A DNA stretch of 19,017 nucleotides from Bacteroidales bacterium (GCA_012798745.1 JAAZMQ010000223.1:1-19017); one strand, 5' to 3'. Shown: positions 1 through 8,928, counted from the stretch's first letter. Notes: a model not told the origin generated them from the sequence alone. Translations and numbers: made by a program.

Positions 1-658
1 AATTGCCATAAAAAACAGTATAACGAACAACTAATGGAATCAATATGGATAGCAAAAGATAGATTAACGAGAATAACCATTTTTCTATGTCAGAAGATTC
101 ATTATCCATCAAAACTTCATATAGAAATGCTGAAAGGCTAAAAACAAAAACTGCTCCCCCGCCTACCCAATAAATTACAGGTATTAATAAAAACGCAACA
201 AGTCGTCTTTTTTTTATGTCGTCGATCCGGATATATATACCAATAGAAACAACACTAAAAATGAAAGCAATAATCCCGGAAAAATAGAAAAAGTTATTCA
301 AAAATAACAGCGAATACCCTATTGAAGGAATCAAAGAAAAAAGAAGAGCAATATTTTTATTAACGATACGAGAGAAAACATTGTATGAAAAATACAATAA
401 AATTCCTAAAGAGCCAACAATTACAACTAGTGCACCTACCCTGAATTTGAAAAATTGAACAAAAAATTCTCCTAGAAAAATAGAAATGCCTCCCGGAATT
501 AAAAGTTTTTCCAAAATACCTTTTAAGTTACCTTGAAATAATTGTAATTGCTCGCAATATACCAATTGTTCAAGATGAAAAAATCCAAATAACAACGCTG
601 TTGCTATTAAAAAGAGAAAAAAAATATTACTCCTTTTTCCCCACTTTTTATCTACCAT
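1..658 (-). CDS. Multi-pass membrane protein, DUF6057-like (partial, C-terminus outside window)
   Basis: An uninterrupted minus-strand frame runs from an ATG at 658 to the window edge (219 codons seen). The product begins MVDKKWGKRSN and then has about six or seven hydrophobic stretches typical of membrane helices, for example IFFLFLIATALLFGFF near residues 12-27, with short charged loops such as IRIDDIKKRR. The early segment EQLQLFQ followed by a PGG and a GEFFVQFF stretch resembles, from memory, the N-terminal part of DUF6057 proteins, large Bacteroidota inner-membrane proteins of unknown function. The start lies 14 bp after the stop of the DUF4369 lipoprotein gene, so the two are probably co-transcribed. 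The reading frame is certain; the family name is less so, and no function can be given. Confidence 0.75.
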   Translation of the reverse strand, partial: MVDKKWGKRSNIFFLFLIATALLFGFFHLEQLVYCEQLQLFQGNLKGILEKLLIPGGISIFLGEFFVQFFKFRVGALVVIVGSLGILLYFSYNVFSRIVNKNIALLFSLIPSIGYSLLFLNNFFYFSGIIAFIFSVVSIGIYIRIDDIKKRRLVAFLLIPVIYWVGGGAVFVFSLSAFLYEVLMDNESSDIEKWLFSLIYLLLSILIPLVVRYTVFYGN

Positions 659-672
659 TTGAGTCTTCCAAC

Positions 673-1347
673 TCATCTTTTGTTGTTTTTTATTATTCTC
701 TCCATTTGTTTATCTTTCCGAGAATATAAATCGCCATTTTTTGATAAAACCTTGTTTTTGAAATCTACAGGGAATGAATAAAAATAAATTTTAAATAAAA
801 TGAGTCCCACACCGTTATACAAATTGTTTTCAATATCATTCATCACCTCATTCATAAATACCCTTTTAACCCTTTTGCTGCACTCATTTATACTATCCAA
901 TTTTAATTCTGACAAATCTTTTGTTCTTTTTTCAGAATAAAGAATCCATTGAATAGAATCATATTTTTCTTTTTTCGCTTTCCACTCCTGCATGAAATTA
1001 TTCAAAGGGGTTCCTCCACCATAACTTGTTTGTGAAAGATTAACTTTAATGGTTCCTGGTTCGGGGATCACGACAAGATCTTCTACTATGTGGGGAAATT
1101 TTGGGGCAATTCTAACAATTTTTACTTTCTGAGAATCAGCAGGGATCTTAAAATAAAAATGACCATTTTTAATTAATGTAGAGTCAACATCCTTTGTAAT
1201 AGGTCCATCAGAAGACACAAGATAAACTTTTTCACCTTCAAAAACTGGATTATCAACCTTGCCTTCAATTACAAAAGATTTTTCTTTATTGCAGGAAAAA
1301 AACAAAAATAAAAGGATAAAACTTATAAAAACCCTAATTTGATTCAT
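673..1347 (-). CDS. DUF4369-type lipoprotein, short form without thioredoxin domain
   Basis: The 224-residue product starts with a lipoprotein signal: a hydrophobic stretch ending LFLFFSC, with the lipid-bearing Cys at residue 19. Residues about 24-115 (FVIEGKVDNPVFEGEKVYL and on, through DSTLIKNGHFYFKIP) match the pattern of the DUF4369 beta-rich domain, in which a metaphor of substituents DS..I.nG.F.F is typical. In many Bacteroidota this domain precedes a thioredoxin-like TlpA domain with a CxxC motif; here the rest (about 116-224) is Lys-rich and helical-looking and has no CxxC, so this is a stand-alone form. It is probably anchored in the outer membrane, facing the periplasm or surface. 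It precedes the DUF6057-like gene by 14 bp. Function unknown; the domain call is from pattern recognition. Confidence 0.8.
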   Translation of the reverse strand: MNQIRVFISFILLFLFFSCNKEKSFVIEGKVDNPVFEGEKVYLVSSDGPITKDVDSTLIKNGHFYFKIPADSQKVKIVRIAPKFPHIVEDLVVIPEPGTIKVNLSQTSYGGGTPLNNFMQEWKAKKEKYDSIQWILYSEKRTKDLSELKLDSINECSKRVKRVFMNEVMNDIENNLYNGVGLILFKIYFYSFPVDFKNKVLSKNGDLYSRKDKQMERIIKNNKR

Positions 1348-1366
1348 ATTTCCAAATTAATTACCA

Positions 1367-1404
1367 GTAAAAATGAAAGAGGATAAGCACATATATCCTC
1401 TTTC
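1367..1404 (-). terminator. Hairpin terminator at the end of the PUL operon
   Basis: A perfect 11-bp inverted repeat, GAAAGAGGATA at 1375-1385 and TATCCTCTTTC at 1394-1404, encloses an 8-nt loop. Read on the minus strand, the stem is followed by ATTTTTA. It sits 56 nt after the stop of the PKD lipoprotein gene and before the DUF4369 gene, so it most likely ends the susC-susD transcript. The T-tract is short, so some read-through is possible. Confidence 0.65.
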
Positions 1405-1459
1405 GTAAAAATTCGTCTTTACTTATTCAAATAAAAAATTAATAAAAACAACATAATAC

Positions 1460-2281
1460 TTATTTTTTGGGAGCAAACATATAAAACCATGCTTCACCCC
1501 AATCGTCTGTATTTGGCTGACTGGCAGAAAGATGAAGTTCGCTCTCGGTAATTTTCAGAACATCATATCTATAAAAAGGTAAATCATCTTTATTTGGATC
1601 CCAACCAAAAGGAACAGTCACATTTTGTGTGGTAAGTGTACCCACACTCCACCCTTCAATTTTATTATCCATATCTAAATTAAATGTCCCTTTAGTTTCC
1701 CCTGCTTTAGGCTTACTTTCGGATACAAGGGTAAGATGCTTACCCCCATTAAGATCAAAAATCATGTAATCATTCAGCACCCCTTGCTCTTCAAGTGCTG
1801 CAGCATCCAATACCCACCAACAGGGAGCAATACATCCTTTATAACCTCCATTTCCCGCCGCGCCTTCTAAACTTAAATCCCAACTCCAGCTTTTTCCTTC
1901 AGCAAAATTAGTCAACATTTCCCATTCTGGTTCCGGAAAAGCATCCGGATCTTGCATTGTTACGACAATTTCGCGTTCATCAAATACAATTCCTCCAGCA
2001 GTAGTTGCAGTAATTTTGATTGTATATTTACCCGGAACCAAAATATGAACCGTATCTTTTTGACGAGTTGTGAGACCCCAAGCGTAATCCCATGAAAAAA
2101 GCACTTTTGGTGTTTTATTCTCTAAATAAACTATATAATCCCTCTGTGGATCCTGTGTTATAGAATATTCAAACTCAGAAGCCGGAGTTATATCTCCTAA
2201 TTTATCTCTATTCTCTATTGGATTACATGCTACAAAAAATACGAGCAATCCAATTAAATTATATAAAATCGATTTTTTCAT
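1460..2281 (-). CDS. PKD-type surface lipoprotein at the SusE/F position of the PUL
   Basis: The 273-residue product has a lipoprotein signal (GLLVFFVAC, Cys 19). Residues about 36-108 look like a PKD/Ig-like fold: FSWDYAWG at 62-69, then LVPGKYTIKITAT at 81-93. Residues about 118-271 form a second, Trp- and Gly-rich domain (SWSWDLSLEG, GWSVGTL, PFGWDPN, and WGEAWFYMFAP at the end), with one Cys pair at 150 and 154. The layout of a lipid anchor, a PKD-type spacer and a C-terminal beta-sandwich directly after susD is that of surface glycan-binding proteins that hold polysaccharide for SusC/SusD. The Trp-rich face would suit sugar stacking, but this is inference. There are 44 nt between susD and this gene, and a terminator follows. 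No catalytic signature is seen; a carbohydrate-active enzyme of unknown family is less likely. Confidence 0.75.
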   Translation of the reverse strand: MKKSILYNLIGLLVFFVACNPIENRDKLGDITPASEFEYSITQDPQRDYIVYLENKTPKVLFSWDYAWGLTTRQKDTVHILVPGKYTIKITATTAGGIVFDEREIVVTMQDPDAFPEPEWEMLTNFAEGKSWSWDLSLEGAAGNGGYKGCIAPCWWVLDAAALEEQGVLNDYMIFDLNGGKHLTLVSESKPKAGETKGTFNLDMDNKIEGWSVGTLTTQNVTVPFGWDPNKDDLPFYRYDVLKITESELHLSASQPNTDDWGEAWFYMFAPKK

Positions 2282-2325
2282 ATCTTAAATTTTTTCTTTA
2301 GAGTAACTAATTGTGCAATAATAAA

Positions 2326-4041
2326 TTATTGATATACAGGTGCATTTGGCCCCCATCCGGGATTCTGTTGTAAAACACCGCCCGACAAGCTGATTTCTCT
2401 CTCAGGAATTTGTATAAATCCTCTCGTTTCTACGCGAAAATTCATCTTTTTCTCACTCGGAACTCCATTATTGATAATTGAAACACCTCCCTGACTATCA
2501 ATAATATTCTTTACTTGATCAAGATTACTTTGTCCGGCCCATCTTAAAATATCATGGTAACGAAGTCCTTCAAAAGCAAGCTCATGTCTTCTTTCATTCT
2601 GAAGTGCCTGAAGTGAATAGCTGGCTATTGGTGCTAAACCTGCTCTAGCTCTAATTTTATTTATACCATCTACGGTTTGTGCCAATTCTGAATGCATCAA
2701 TAAAACATCAGAGAAGCGAATTAACACGATATCCTGCATGTTATCCAATTGGAAGTTCCTTGTTGCACCATAAAGGGTTACACTGTAATTAGACCATTGG
2801 CCATCTGTATACAAATTTATTGGAATATATTTCATCTGCCACAAACCAGTTTCGTCCATTTGTTTATCATGTGGATCCGTTCCATAACCATAGTCATCAA
2901 TGCCATGAATTGAAATTTCTGCCGGATCTTTTACATTAATTATTGAAGCTCTTTTTCGTAAGTCATTATCAGGCCATTCATCCCACAATTTGGTATTGAC
3001 GGTACTCATTCCCCAACCTTCACCAATAACACCTTTATAACTGTAGGAGCGCCAACCATTGAATAAATTCATTTGGTTACTATAATAAATGCTGGTCCCC
3101 CAATCAGCAAAAGTCGAAAACTTAAGCATAAACATGTTTTCTTCATTTCCACCTTCCTCACCATACCATTCAAGATTATTATCTTCCGCATATTTGAATG
3201 GTTTTTCAGAATATTTCGAATTTGCAATGGCATATGGCCACAAATTTCTAAAATCAGGCATTAATCTATATCCACTCATGTTTATTACCTCCTCTAACCA
3301 GGTAATTACTTGATTTTTAGAGATAGACCCTGCTTCTTCTCCTGCTAAAGGAAGAGTCTCCTGTTCATAGAATCCTGTATAAAACAAAAATACCCGAGCC
3401 ATTAATGCTTCTGCAGCCCACTTATTTGCACGTCCAAGTTCTCCTTTAGGGACAGAAGGAAACGTTTCAATAGCTTTTTTAAGATCTGAAGCTATTTGAG
3501 CATAAACATCCTTCGGATCGGCTTGGGGCAAATTGACAGGTTCCGATTTCAAAACCAATGGAATATTTTCAAACATTCTCACTAAATCAAAGTAAAACAA
3601 TCCTCTCAGGAAATACGCTTCACCTATAATTTGGTTTTTAATCTGCTCGGTAGAATAGGTTGGCTTATCAAGATTTTCGATTAACATGTTCATTCTGAAA
3701 ATACCTTGATAATATCTTTTCCACATACCTTCAAACATGCTTGGGCCAATAATCTTAAATTCATCTATCGCTCTAGCACCTGTATCATTATCTCCCATAG
3801 CTCCAAAACAATCGTCACTTAATATATTACCAACAACAAAAGGATACTTAAAAAGAATCGCATCCTGAGGACAATCTACCAACACAAAATAACCCGCTGT
3901 AAGAGCCTGGATCATATCCTGCTCTGTCTCATAAAAGGTAGCATTGGTTTTTTGAGTTAAAGGTTCTGTATCAAGAAAGCTTTCCGAACAACTACTCAAC
4001 AAAAAGCCTATAAACACTATTAAGCAAATATATTTTTTCAT
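2326..4041 (-). CDS. SusD/RagB-family glycan-binding outer-membrane lipoprotein
   Basis: SusD proteins are surface lipoproteins that cap a SusC channel and bind the incoming glycan. The 571-residue product has a lipoprotein signal ending LLSSC (Cys 18), followed by the standard SusD opening SESFLDTEP and an NATFYETEQDMIQALTAGY helix. The TPR-like core is visible (GEAYFLRGLFYFDLVRMF, then RANKWAAEALMARVFLFY). Near the C-terminus are the typical NKIRARAGLAPI and ERRHELAFEGLRYHDILRWA stretches, then an IPEREISL...QNPGWG ending. Length is usual for the family. It starts 10 bp after the susC stop, as expected for a co-translated pair. The cognate SusC is the next gene upstream. The glycan bound cannot be deduced. 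Confidence 0.96.
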   Translation of the reverse strand: MKKYICLIVFIGFLLSSCSESFLDTEPLTQKTNATFYETEQDMIQALTAGYFVLVDCPQDAILFKYPFVVGNILSDDCFGAMGDNDTGARAIDEFKIIGPSMFEGMWKRYYQGIFRMNMLIENLDKPTYSTEQIKNQIIGEAYFLRGLFYFDLVRMFENIPLVLKSEPVNLPQADPKDVYAQIASDLKKAIETFPSVPKGELGRANKWAAEALMARVFLFYTGFYEQETLPLAGEEAGSISKNQVITWLEEVINMSGYRLMPDFRNLWPYAIANSKYSEKPFKYAEDNNLEWYGEEGGNEENMFMLKFSTFADWGTSIYYSNQMNLFNGWRSYSYKGVIGEGWGMSTVNTKLWDEWPDNDLRKRASIINVKDPAEISIHGIDDYGYGTDPHDKQMDETGLWQMKYIPINLYTDGQWSNYSVTLYGATRNFQLDNMQDIVLIRFSDVLLMHSELAQTVDGINKIRARAGLAPIASYSLQALQNERRHELAFEGLRYHDILRWAGQSNLDQVKNIIDSQGGVSIINNGVPSEKKMNFRVETRGFIQIPEREISLSGGVLQQNPGWGPNAPVYQ

Positions 4042-4051
4042 AATCTTATTT

Positions 4052-7000
4052 TTAAAATTTAATACTTACCCCCATCAAAACAGTACGTGGCGAGGGATAA
4101 TATCCAATATCTATACCTTTTGCCCAAGGATAATTGCTATCATCGGTACTGGTACCTATTTCTGGATCCATTCCGAAATATTTTGTGAAAGTATATACAT
4201 TTTGACCTGTAACGAATAAACGTAACTGTTCAAACGGTACATTGTTTAAAAGATGTTTAAAATCATAGCCAAAAGTAATATTACTCAACCGGAAATAATC
4301 GCCATTTTCAATAAAAATATCAGATACGTACTGCCAATTTGGACTTGCTCCGAATATTAATCTCGGGTACCTATTGGAAGAACCTTCACCATGCCATCTT
4401 TTGAAAATATTGGTAGTAAAGTTATTTAGTGGTGAATCAGCCCATCTTCTCCAACAACAAGCTATCTGATGGCCAAAAGCACCATTCCCTACAATACTCA
4501 AATCAAACCCTTTAAAGGCAAAATTCATATTCAAACCAATAACATAATCCGGATTAGGATCTCCTATCATAACTTTATCTGCATCACTAATAACCCCATC
4601 TCCATTGGTATCAACAAAAATAAGATCACCGGCCACAGCATTAGGTTGAATAATAATGCCTTCTGAATTTTTATAATTCTTTACCTGTTCATCATTTTGG
4701 AAAACCCCCAGGGTTTTGTACCCCCTAAAGTATCCGATAGGATATCCCACTTGAGCCCTGAAGAGTTCAGTTGTTCCTTGTCCCAATACATGGTCTGGTC
4801 CATAAATAATGCCTTCAGAATTAGCAATCTTGGTTACCTCATTTTTATTGTAAGAAACATTTACTCCCACATCGTAACTGAAATCTTTAACTCTATCCGC
4901 CCAGTTCAATGCTATCTCAACACCTTTATTTTGAACATCTCCGCCATTTATATAAGGAGCACCCGTACCGTAAGAGGCTAAATTGTCAGCTCTTACTAAC
5001 CAATCTTTTGTCGTTTTTTTATACCAATCAAAACTAAAGCCAAGTCGATTGTGTAAAAAGAAAGCATCAATTCCTATATCCGTTTGTTCGGAAGTTTCCC
5101 ACGTTATATCGGGGTTAGGTAAAATATTTGGATAAGCACCTATATAGACTTTTGTTTTATCCGGGCCAAAAAAGTAATTTACATTTTGATAAGAAATAGT
5201 AGCAAGATATTGGAATGCTGGAATGGCCTGATTGCCATTTTGTCCCCAACTTACACGTAATTTCAAGAAGTCAAGTTTCCCATCCAATCCTGCCATAAAA
5301 GGTTCTTCAGTGATAATCCATCCTCCGGAAACAGAAGGGAAGTAGCCCCACCGATTATCTCGTGCAAAATTAGAGGAACCGTCTGCCCGGAGGATTACAG
5401 TCAGCATATATTTTTTAAGATAATCATAATTGACACGTCCAAAATAAGATAAAATTGCTCCTTTACCCCAAGGGCTACTGGACAATCTTGTAGTTCCGTC
5501 ACTATTAACTACAGGTGTATTAGTTAACCAAGCATATTTAAAATCTGTAAAAATACAATCAATATTGGTCCCTGAAATATCTTCACCTAGTCCCCATTTT
5601 TCAGCAGACATACCTGCCAATACATTAAACGCATGTTGTTGATTAATATCAAAACTATAATTTAATGTATTTTCCCACGTCCATCCATAACCACTGCTCA
5701 TATTATGAGAAACTTGATCATGATCTCTGAACACAGTCGCACTTAAATCATAGATTGGAGTATAACTACGCCATGAACTTGAACTCATATTATACCCAAA
5801 TTGACTTCGATAAATTAAATTTTTAATAGGTTGTATTTCAAGATAAACACTACTATTCAAATTATAATTCTTAGATTTATTATGTCCACGTTGATATTCC
5901 ATAGAAGCGATAGGGTTTGCTTCCTGAGGATTCCAAGGAATAGCATAATGATATTCCCCATTTTCATCGTACATAGGTAAAAAAGGACTGGTTACAGTGC
6001 AACTAAAAATATCATTCCAATACTGATTACCAGTTCCAATACCACGCTGTGTTGTATAATGATAACGCAATCTTTCTCCAATTTTCAAGACATCAAAAGT
6101 ATCCGAAGCATTCCTCAGCAGCACATAATCACTATTCAGTCTTAAAGAATAACGGTTGTATTTAGAATTAACAGGGCCACCAAAAATACCTTCTTGATCA
6201 GCATAAGAGAGACCTAGAGAATAAGTGGAATTTTCCCCTCCCCCTACCACATTAAGGGCATGGTTCTGCATTGGAGCATCTTTTACCGTAAGTTCATCCA
6301 ACCAGTCAGTTCCCTTCCATGCACCGCTTTCAATTTTATCCCAATCTGGAACCAATGATGCAAAATCCATTAAAGGCTGCTGAGTATTTACTCTTGACTC
6401 ATTTATTAACACAGCGTATTCTTGAGCATTTGCTACAGGCAATTTCTTATATAGATTCTGAACGCCATAAGAACCATCATAAGTGATTTGCGCTTTTTTG
6501 GGACCTTTTGCCACTCCTCTCATTCCTGATTTAGTAGTTACCAAAATCACACCATTAGCTGCTCTTGATCCATAAATAGCCGCAGAAGCTGCATCTTTGA
6601 GAATATCAATTGATTCAATATCACCTGGTGGAAGATAGTCAAGGCTTCCACCTGGAACTCCATCAATCACAATTAAAGGTTCTGCATTACCCGTGGTACC
6701 AAGACCCCGAATATTTACTTTAAAACCACTTCCGGGTTCACCGGTTTGTTTTATAATAGTTAAGCCCGGGGTTAAACCTTGTAAAGCAGTCATCGGTGAT
6801 ACTGTGTTTTGTTTTATAATCTGATCCGATTTTACTTGTACCGTTGCTCCTGTAGTTAATCTTTTCTGTTGTACACCATATCCAATAGCAACCACTTCAG
6901 CCAGTCCAATTGCTTCTTCTTCCAACACTATATTAAACACTGTGCGTCCGGCAATAGGTATTTCCTCTGTTTTCATACCTACAAAAGAAATCTGAAGTGT

Positions 7001-7528
7001 CTCGGCATCAACAGGGACACGCAAAGAAAACATACCGTCTGCATCTGTTACTGTTCCAATGGTGGTACCTTTTACTACTACTGTCGCACCTGGCAAAGGT
7101 TGCCCTGAAGCATCAGTAACTTTCCCTGTTATTTCCCTTTGCTGAGGCTGTTGTTGTACAGATTTTTCGGAAGAAACCATTTTTTTCTCCCTGGGCGACA
7201 AAATGATCTGATTGCCTTCTACCTGATATTCCACATCTTCCGATTCGAAGAGTTTATCCAGAATATCAGCAATAGTAGCTTCGTTAACACGAACACTAAC
7301 TTTCCGACCAACATTGACCAGTTTGTTATTGTAAAGGAAGTAATAGTCGGATTTTTCTTCAATGGTTTGTAAGACTTTTTCGATGGTTGTATTTTTCATA
7401 TCCAACGAAATCTTCGTCTTCTGAGAATACACATCTTCTGCCTGTAATTGAAATACAATTAAACAGAATAATAAGCACGTTATCCTCATGGCAATAGGAA
7501 TTTTTTTGACGATTAATAATTTATTCAT
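4052..7528 (-). CDS. SusC/RagA TonB-dependent outer-membrane transporter with N-terminal STN signalling domain
   Basis: The 1158-residue product is the beta-barrel importer of the PUL. Residues 1-35 are a signal peptide. About 38-112 form an STN (secretin/TonB short N-terminal) domain (ISLDMKNTTIEKVLQTIEE, YYFLYNNKLV). About 131-205 form a carboxypeptidase-regulatory-like domain (REITGKVTDASGQPLPGATV). The plug follows from about 215-340, with VNIRGLG and PLIVIDGVPG, and the rest is the barrel, ending in aromatic-hydrophobic residues (VSIKF). An STN domain is known to signal to a FecR-type anti-sigma factor, and such a gene lies just upstream, so this transporter probably also acts as the substrate sensor. 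The start is preceded by 183 nt containing a hairpin. No recognisable housekeeping -7 box lies in that gap, which suggests co-transcription with fecR or a non-standard promoter. Confidence 0.97.
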   Translation of the reverse strand: MNKLLIVKKIPIAMRITCLLFCLIVFQLQAEDVYSQKTKISLDMKNTTIEKVLQTIEEKSDYYFLYNNKLVNVGRKVSVRVNEATIADILDKLFESEDVEYQVEGNQIILSPREKKMVSSEKSVQQQPQQREITGKVTDASGQPLPGATVVVKGTTIGTVTDADGMFSLRVPVDAETLQISFVGMKTEEIPIAGRTVFNIVLEEEAIGLAEVVAIGYGVQQKRLTTGATVQVKSDQIIKQNTVSPMTALQGLTPGLTIIKQTGEPGSGFKVNIRGLGTTGNAEPLIVIDGVPGGSLDYLPPGDIESIDILKDAASAAIYGSRAANGVILVTTKSGMRGVAKGPKKAQITYDGSYGVQNLYKKLPVANAQEYAVLINESRVNTQQPLMDFASLVPDWDKIESGAWKGTDWLDELTVKDAPMQNHALNVVGGGENSTYSLGLSYADQEGIFGGPVNSKYNRYSLRLNSDYVLLRNASDTFDVLKIGERLRYHYTTQRGIGTGNQYWNDIFSCTVTSPFLPMYDENGEYHYAIPWNPQEANPIASMEYQRGHNKSKNYNLNSSVYLEIQPIKNLIYRSQFGYNMSSSSWRSYTPIYDLSATVFRDHDQVSHNMSSGYGWTWENTLNYSFDINQQHAFNVLAGMSAEKWGLGEDISGTNIDCIFTDFKYAWLTNTPVVNSDGTTRLSSSPWGKGAILSYFGRVNYDYLKKYMLTVILRADGSSNFARDNRWGYFPSVSGGWIITEEPFMAGLDGKLDFLKLRVSWGQNGNQAIPAFQYLATISYQNVNYFFGPDKTKVYIGAYPNILPNPDITWETSEQTDIGIDAFFLHNRLGFSFDWYKKTTKDWLVRADNLASYGTGAPYINGGDVQNKGVEIALNWADRVKDFSYDVGVNVSYNKNEVTKIANSEGIIYGPDHVLGQGTTELFRAQVGYPIGYFRGYKTLGVFQNDEQVKNYKNSEGIIIQPNAVAGDLIFVDTNGDGVISDADKVMIGDPNPDYVIGLNMNFAFKGFDLSIVGNGAFGHQIACCWRRWADSPLNNFTTNIFKRWHGEGSSNRYPRLIFGASPNWQYVSDIFIENGDYFRLSNITFGYDFKHLLNNVPFEQLRLFVTGQNVYTFTKYFGMDPEIGTSTDDSNYPWAKGIDIGYYPSPRTVLMGVSIKF

Positions 7529-7620
7529 ATTTTTGCACTGTTATTAAATGGTAATAAGTTTAGTGACTTGCTTACCCGACGGCAAGGTGGAATTTTCCGA
7601 AACGGTAAGCGTAAATTTTT

Positions 7621-7660
7621 GGAGGAGGAGTGAATGAGAATTCATTCCTCCGTTTTTGTT
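7621..7660 (+). terminator. Terminator-like hairpin facing against the PUL, in the fecR-susC gap
   Basis: GGAGGAGTGAA at 7624-7634 pairs with TTCATTCCTCC at 7641-7651 around a 6-nt loop, with one G-U pair in plus-strand RNA. It is followed by GTTTTTGTTT, so it has terminator form on the plus strand. On the minus strand, the direction of the PUL genes, the stem has one mismatch (A-C) and no T-tract after it. No plus-strand gene is seen to its left that would need it. It could block antisense transcription, or act as an mRNA stem upstream of susC. The perfect 12-bp palindrome GTTTACGTAAAC follows at 7658-7669. Confidence 0.4.
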
Positions 7661-7711
7661 TACGTAAACTATCATCTTGTTTTCATAGGCTTTCCTCCAG
7701 ATATTTATGAT

Positions 7712-8731
7712 TTATTGTCTACTTCTTATCATTACTATCCTTTCCGTAAATTCATCGTCATCAAGCCTTTGTTCGGAGATGGCATACGTAATGGGAGCCG
7801 ATCTTTTCAACAGCTCCAAAATTTCCTCCAACGACTCATCCGTAAATGTCGCTGTATATTCGTAATCTTTCAATTTTTCGTCCTTTAACACAATTTTTAC
7901 GCCGAATTTGCGTGAAAGCTTTTCGGTAAGACTTTCAAACTTTTCACGCCTGAACACCAGTTTCCCTTCCTTCCATGCCGTTTCTACATACGTATCTGCT
8001 TTTACCGTAATCATCTCTTTTGTCTCAGGTGTAAAAAGCGCCTGTTCTCCTTGCTTCAAATCTTTCTTTTCAGATAAACCTTCAGCAACTACCTCAACAT
8101 GTCCTTGCACCAACGTAACTTTATAGCAATTGTTATCTTCGTAAGCATTCACATTAAATTCCGTACCATATGCACTTACCGTCATCCGATGCGGAGTAAC
8201 CACATTGAATCGACGCTTTTTATCGGAAACCACGTTAAAATAAGCCTCCCCCTTAAGCCGGACTGTACGCTCCCTCCCTTTAAACCGTTGCGGATAAGTC
8301 AGCTCGCTTTGCGAATTCAACCACACTTCACTCCCATCGGGAAGAACAGCCTTCGTAATTATCCCAGAGGCAGAGGACAGTGTTATGGTTTGCTCTGACA
8401 CCTTCCCGCTCACGGCAGGCCACAAAACATATTGGTACAACAAAAACAAAGGAAGAAGAATGGCCGCAGCCGTGCGGGTGAAATTCCAGGCTTTTTCTCT
8501 GAAAGTCAAAAAAGCAATCTTTCGCGACAAGGCATCCCATGCAGTAGAAACGTCGACATTTTTTTGCTTTTTATAATTCTCAGAAAGGCGGTAAACACGA
8601 GCAATCTCCTGAACTTCCGTTCGAAATTCGGGAGATGATTGGAGCAATTCCTCAAAATTTATTCTCTCATCATCTGATAATTTTCCGTCGAGATAAGAAA
8701 AAATTTGCTTTTCATCAAAAAATTTATTCAT
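7712..8731 (-). CDS. FecR-family anti-sigma factor (inner-membrane)
   Basis: FecR-type proteins hold an ECF sigma factor inactive at the inner membrane and release it when the STN domain of an outer-membrane transporter signals. The 339-residue product has a cytoplasmic N-terminal part (about 1-84, with FSYLDGKLSDDERINFEELL), one transmembrane segment at about 85-106, a periplasmic FecR domain at about 115-215 (ITKAVLPDGSEVWLNSQSEL, then VRLKGEAYFNV and YGTEFNVNAY), and a C-terminal DUF4974-like part from about 257 to 325 (LVFRREKFESLTEKLSRKFG). This is the standard Bacteroidota layout and length. Its likely partners are SusC (next gene) and the sigma factor at 11495-12076. Normally the sigma gene is directly upstream; here a DUF4091 gene lies between. 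The upstream gap carries one copy of a repeated promoter-like block. Confidence 0.95.
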   Translation of the reverse strand: MNKFFDEKQIFSYLDGKLSDDERINFEELLQSSPEFRTEVQEIARVYRLSENYKKQKNVDVSTAWDALSRKIAFLTFREKAWNFTRTAAAILLPLFLLYQYVLWPAVSGKVSEQTITLSSASGIITKAVLPDGSEVWLNSQSELTYPQRFKGRERTVRLKGEAYFNVVSDKKRRFNVVTPHRMTVSAYGTEFNVNAYEDNNCYKVTLVQGHVEVVAEGLSEKKDLKQGEQALFTPETKEMITVKADTYVETAWKEGKLVFRREKFESLTEKLSRKFGVKIVLKDEKLKDYEYTATFTDESLEEILELLKRSAPITYAISEQRLDDDEFTERIVMIRSRQ

Positions 8732-8763
8732 GCTCTGCCTAATAAAATCAATTTACCTTAAAC

Positions 8764-8865
8764 TTTTGATTAAATTTATTGAATTCTTCTCAATTAGGGT
8801 TTTATTAATTGACGAACAAAACCAAGAATACCCTATGAAAAATAACTTTATTTATATATTTTTAA
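8764..8865 (-). promoter_or_regulatory. Repeated upstream block, copy A (before fecR)
   Basis: This stretch shares ordered blocks with 11383-11488. In plus-strand terms they are TTTTGATTAAATTTAT (8764-8779), GACGAA (8811-8816) and CTTTATTTATATAT plus TTTAA (8846-8865). The first two are 47 nt apart in both copies; the last is 35 nt from GACGAA here and 39 nt in the other. On the minus strand GACGAA reads TTCGTC, which contains CGTC, a sequence used as the -10 element by many ECF sigma factors. It lies 79 nt before the fecR ATG. No TAnnTTTG housekeeping box is present on this strand. The promoter role is inference. Confidence 0.5.
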
Positions 8866-8928
8866 TTCACACTTGACTTTTAAAATACCCTCGAATAGTT
8901 TTCCAATGAGTCAATTGTCAGCTAATAT

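Noticed and set aside
4469..4981. Plus-strand open frames opposite susC (also at 6869-7372).
   Set aside because: They are antisense to a well-supported SusC frame and show no recognisable domain.
7682..7711. Tiny frame MKTR after a GGAGGA near the end of fecR.
   Set aside because: Four codons only, with nothing to separate it from chance.
8328..8540. Minus-strand 70-codon frame within fecR.
   Set aside because: It overlaps FecR in another frame; FecR has full domain support across this stretch.
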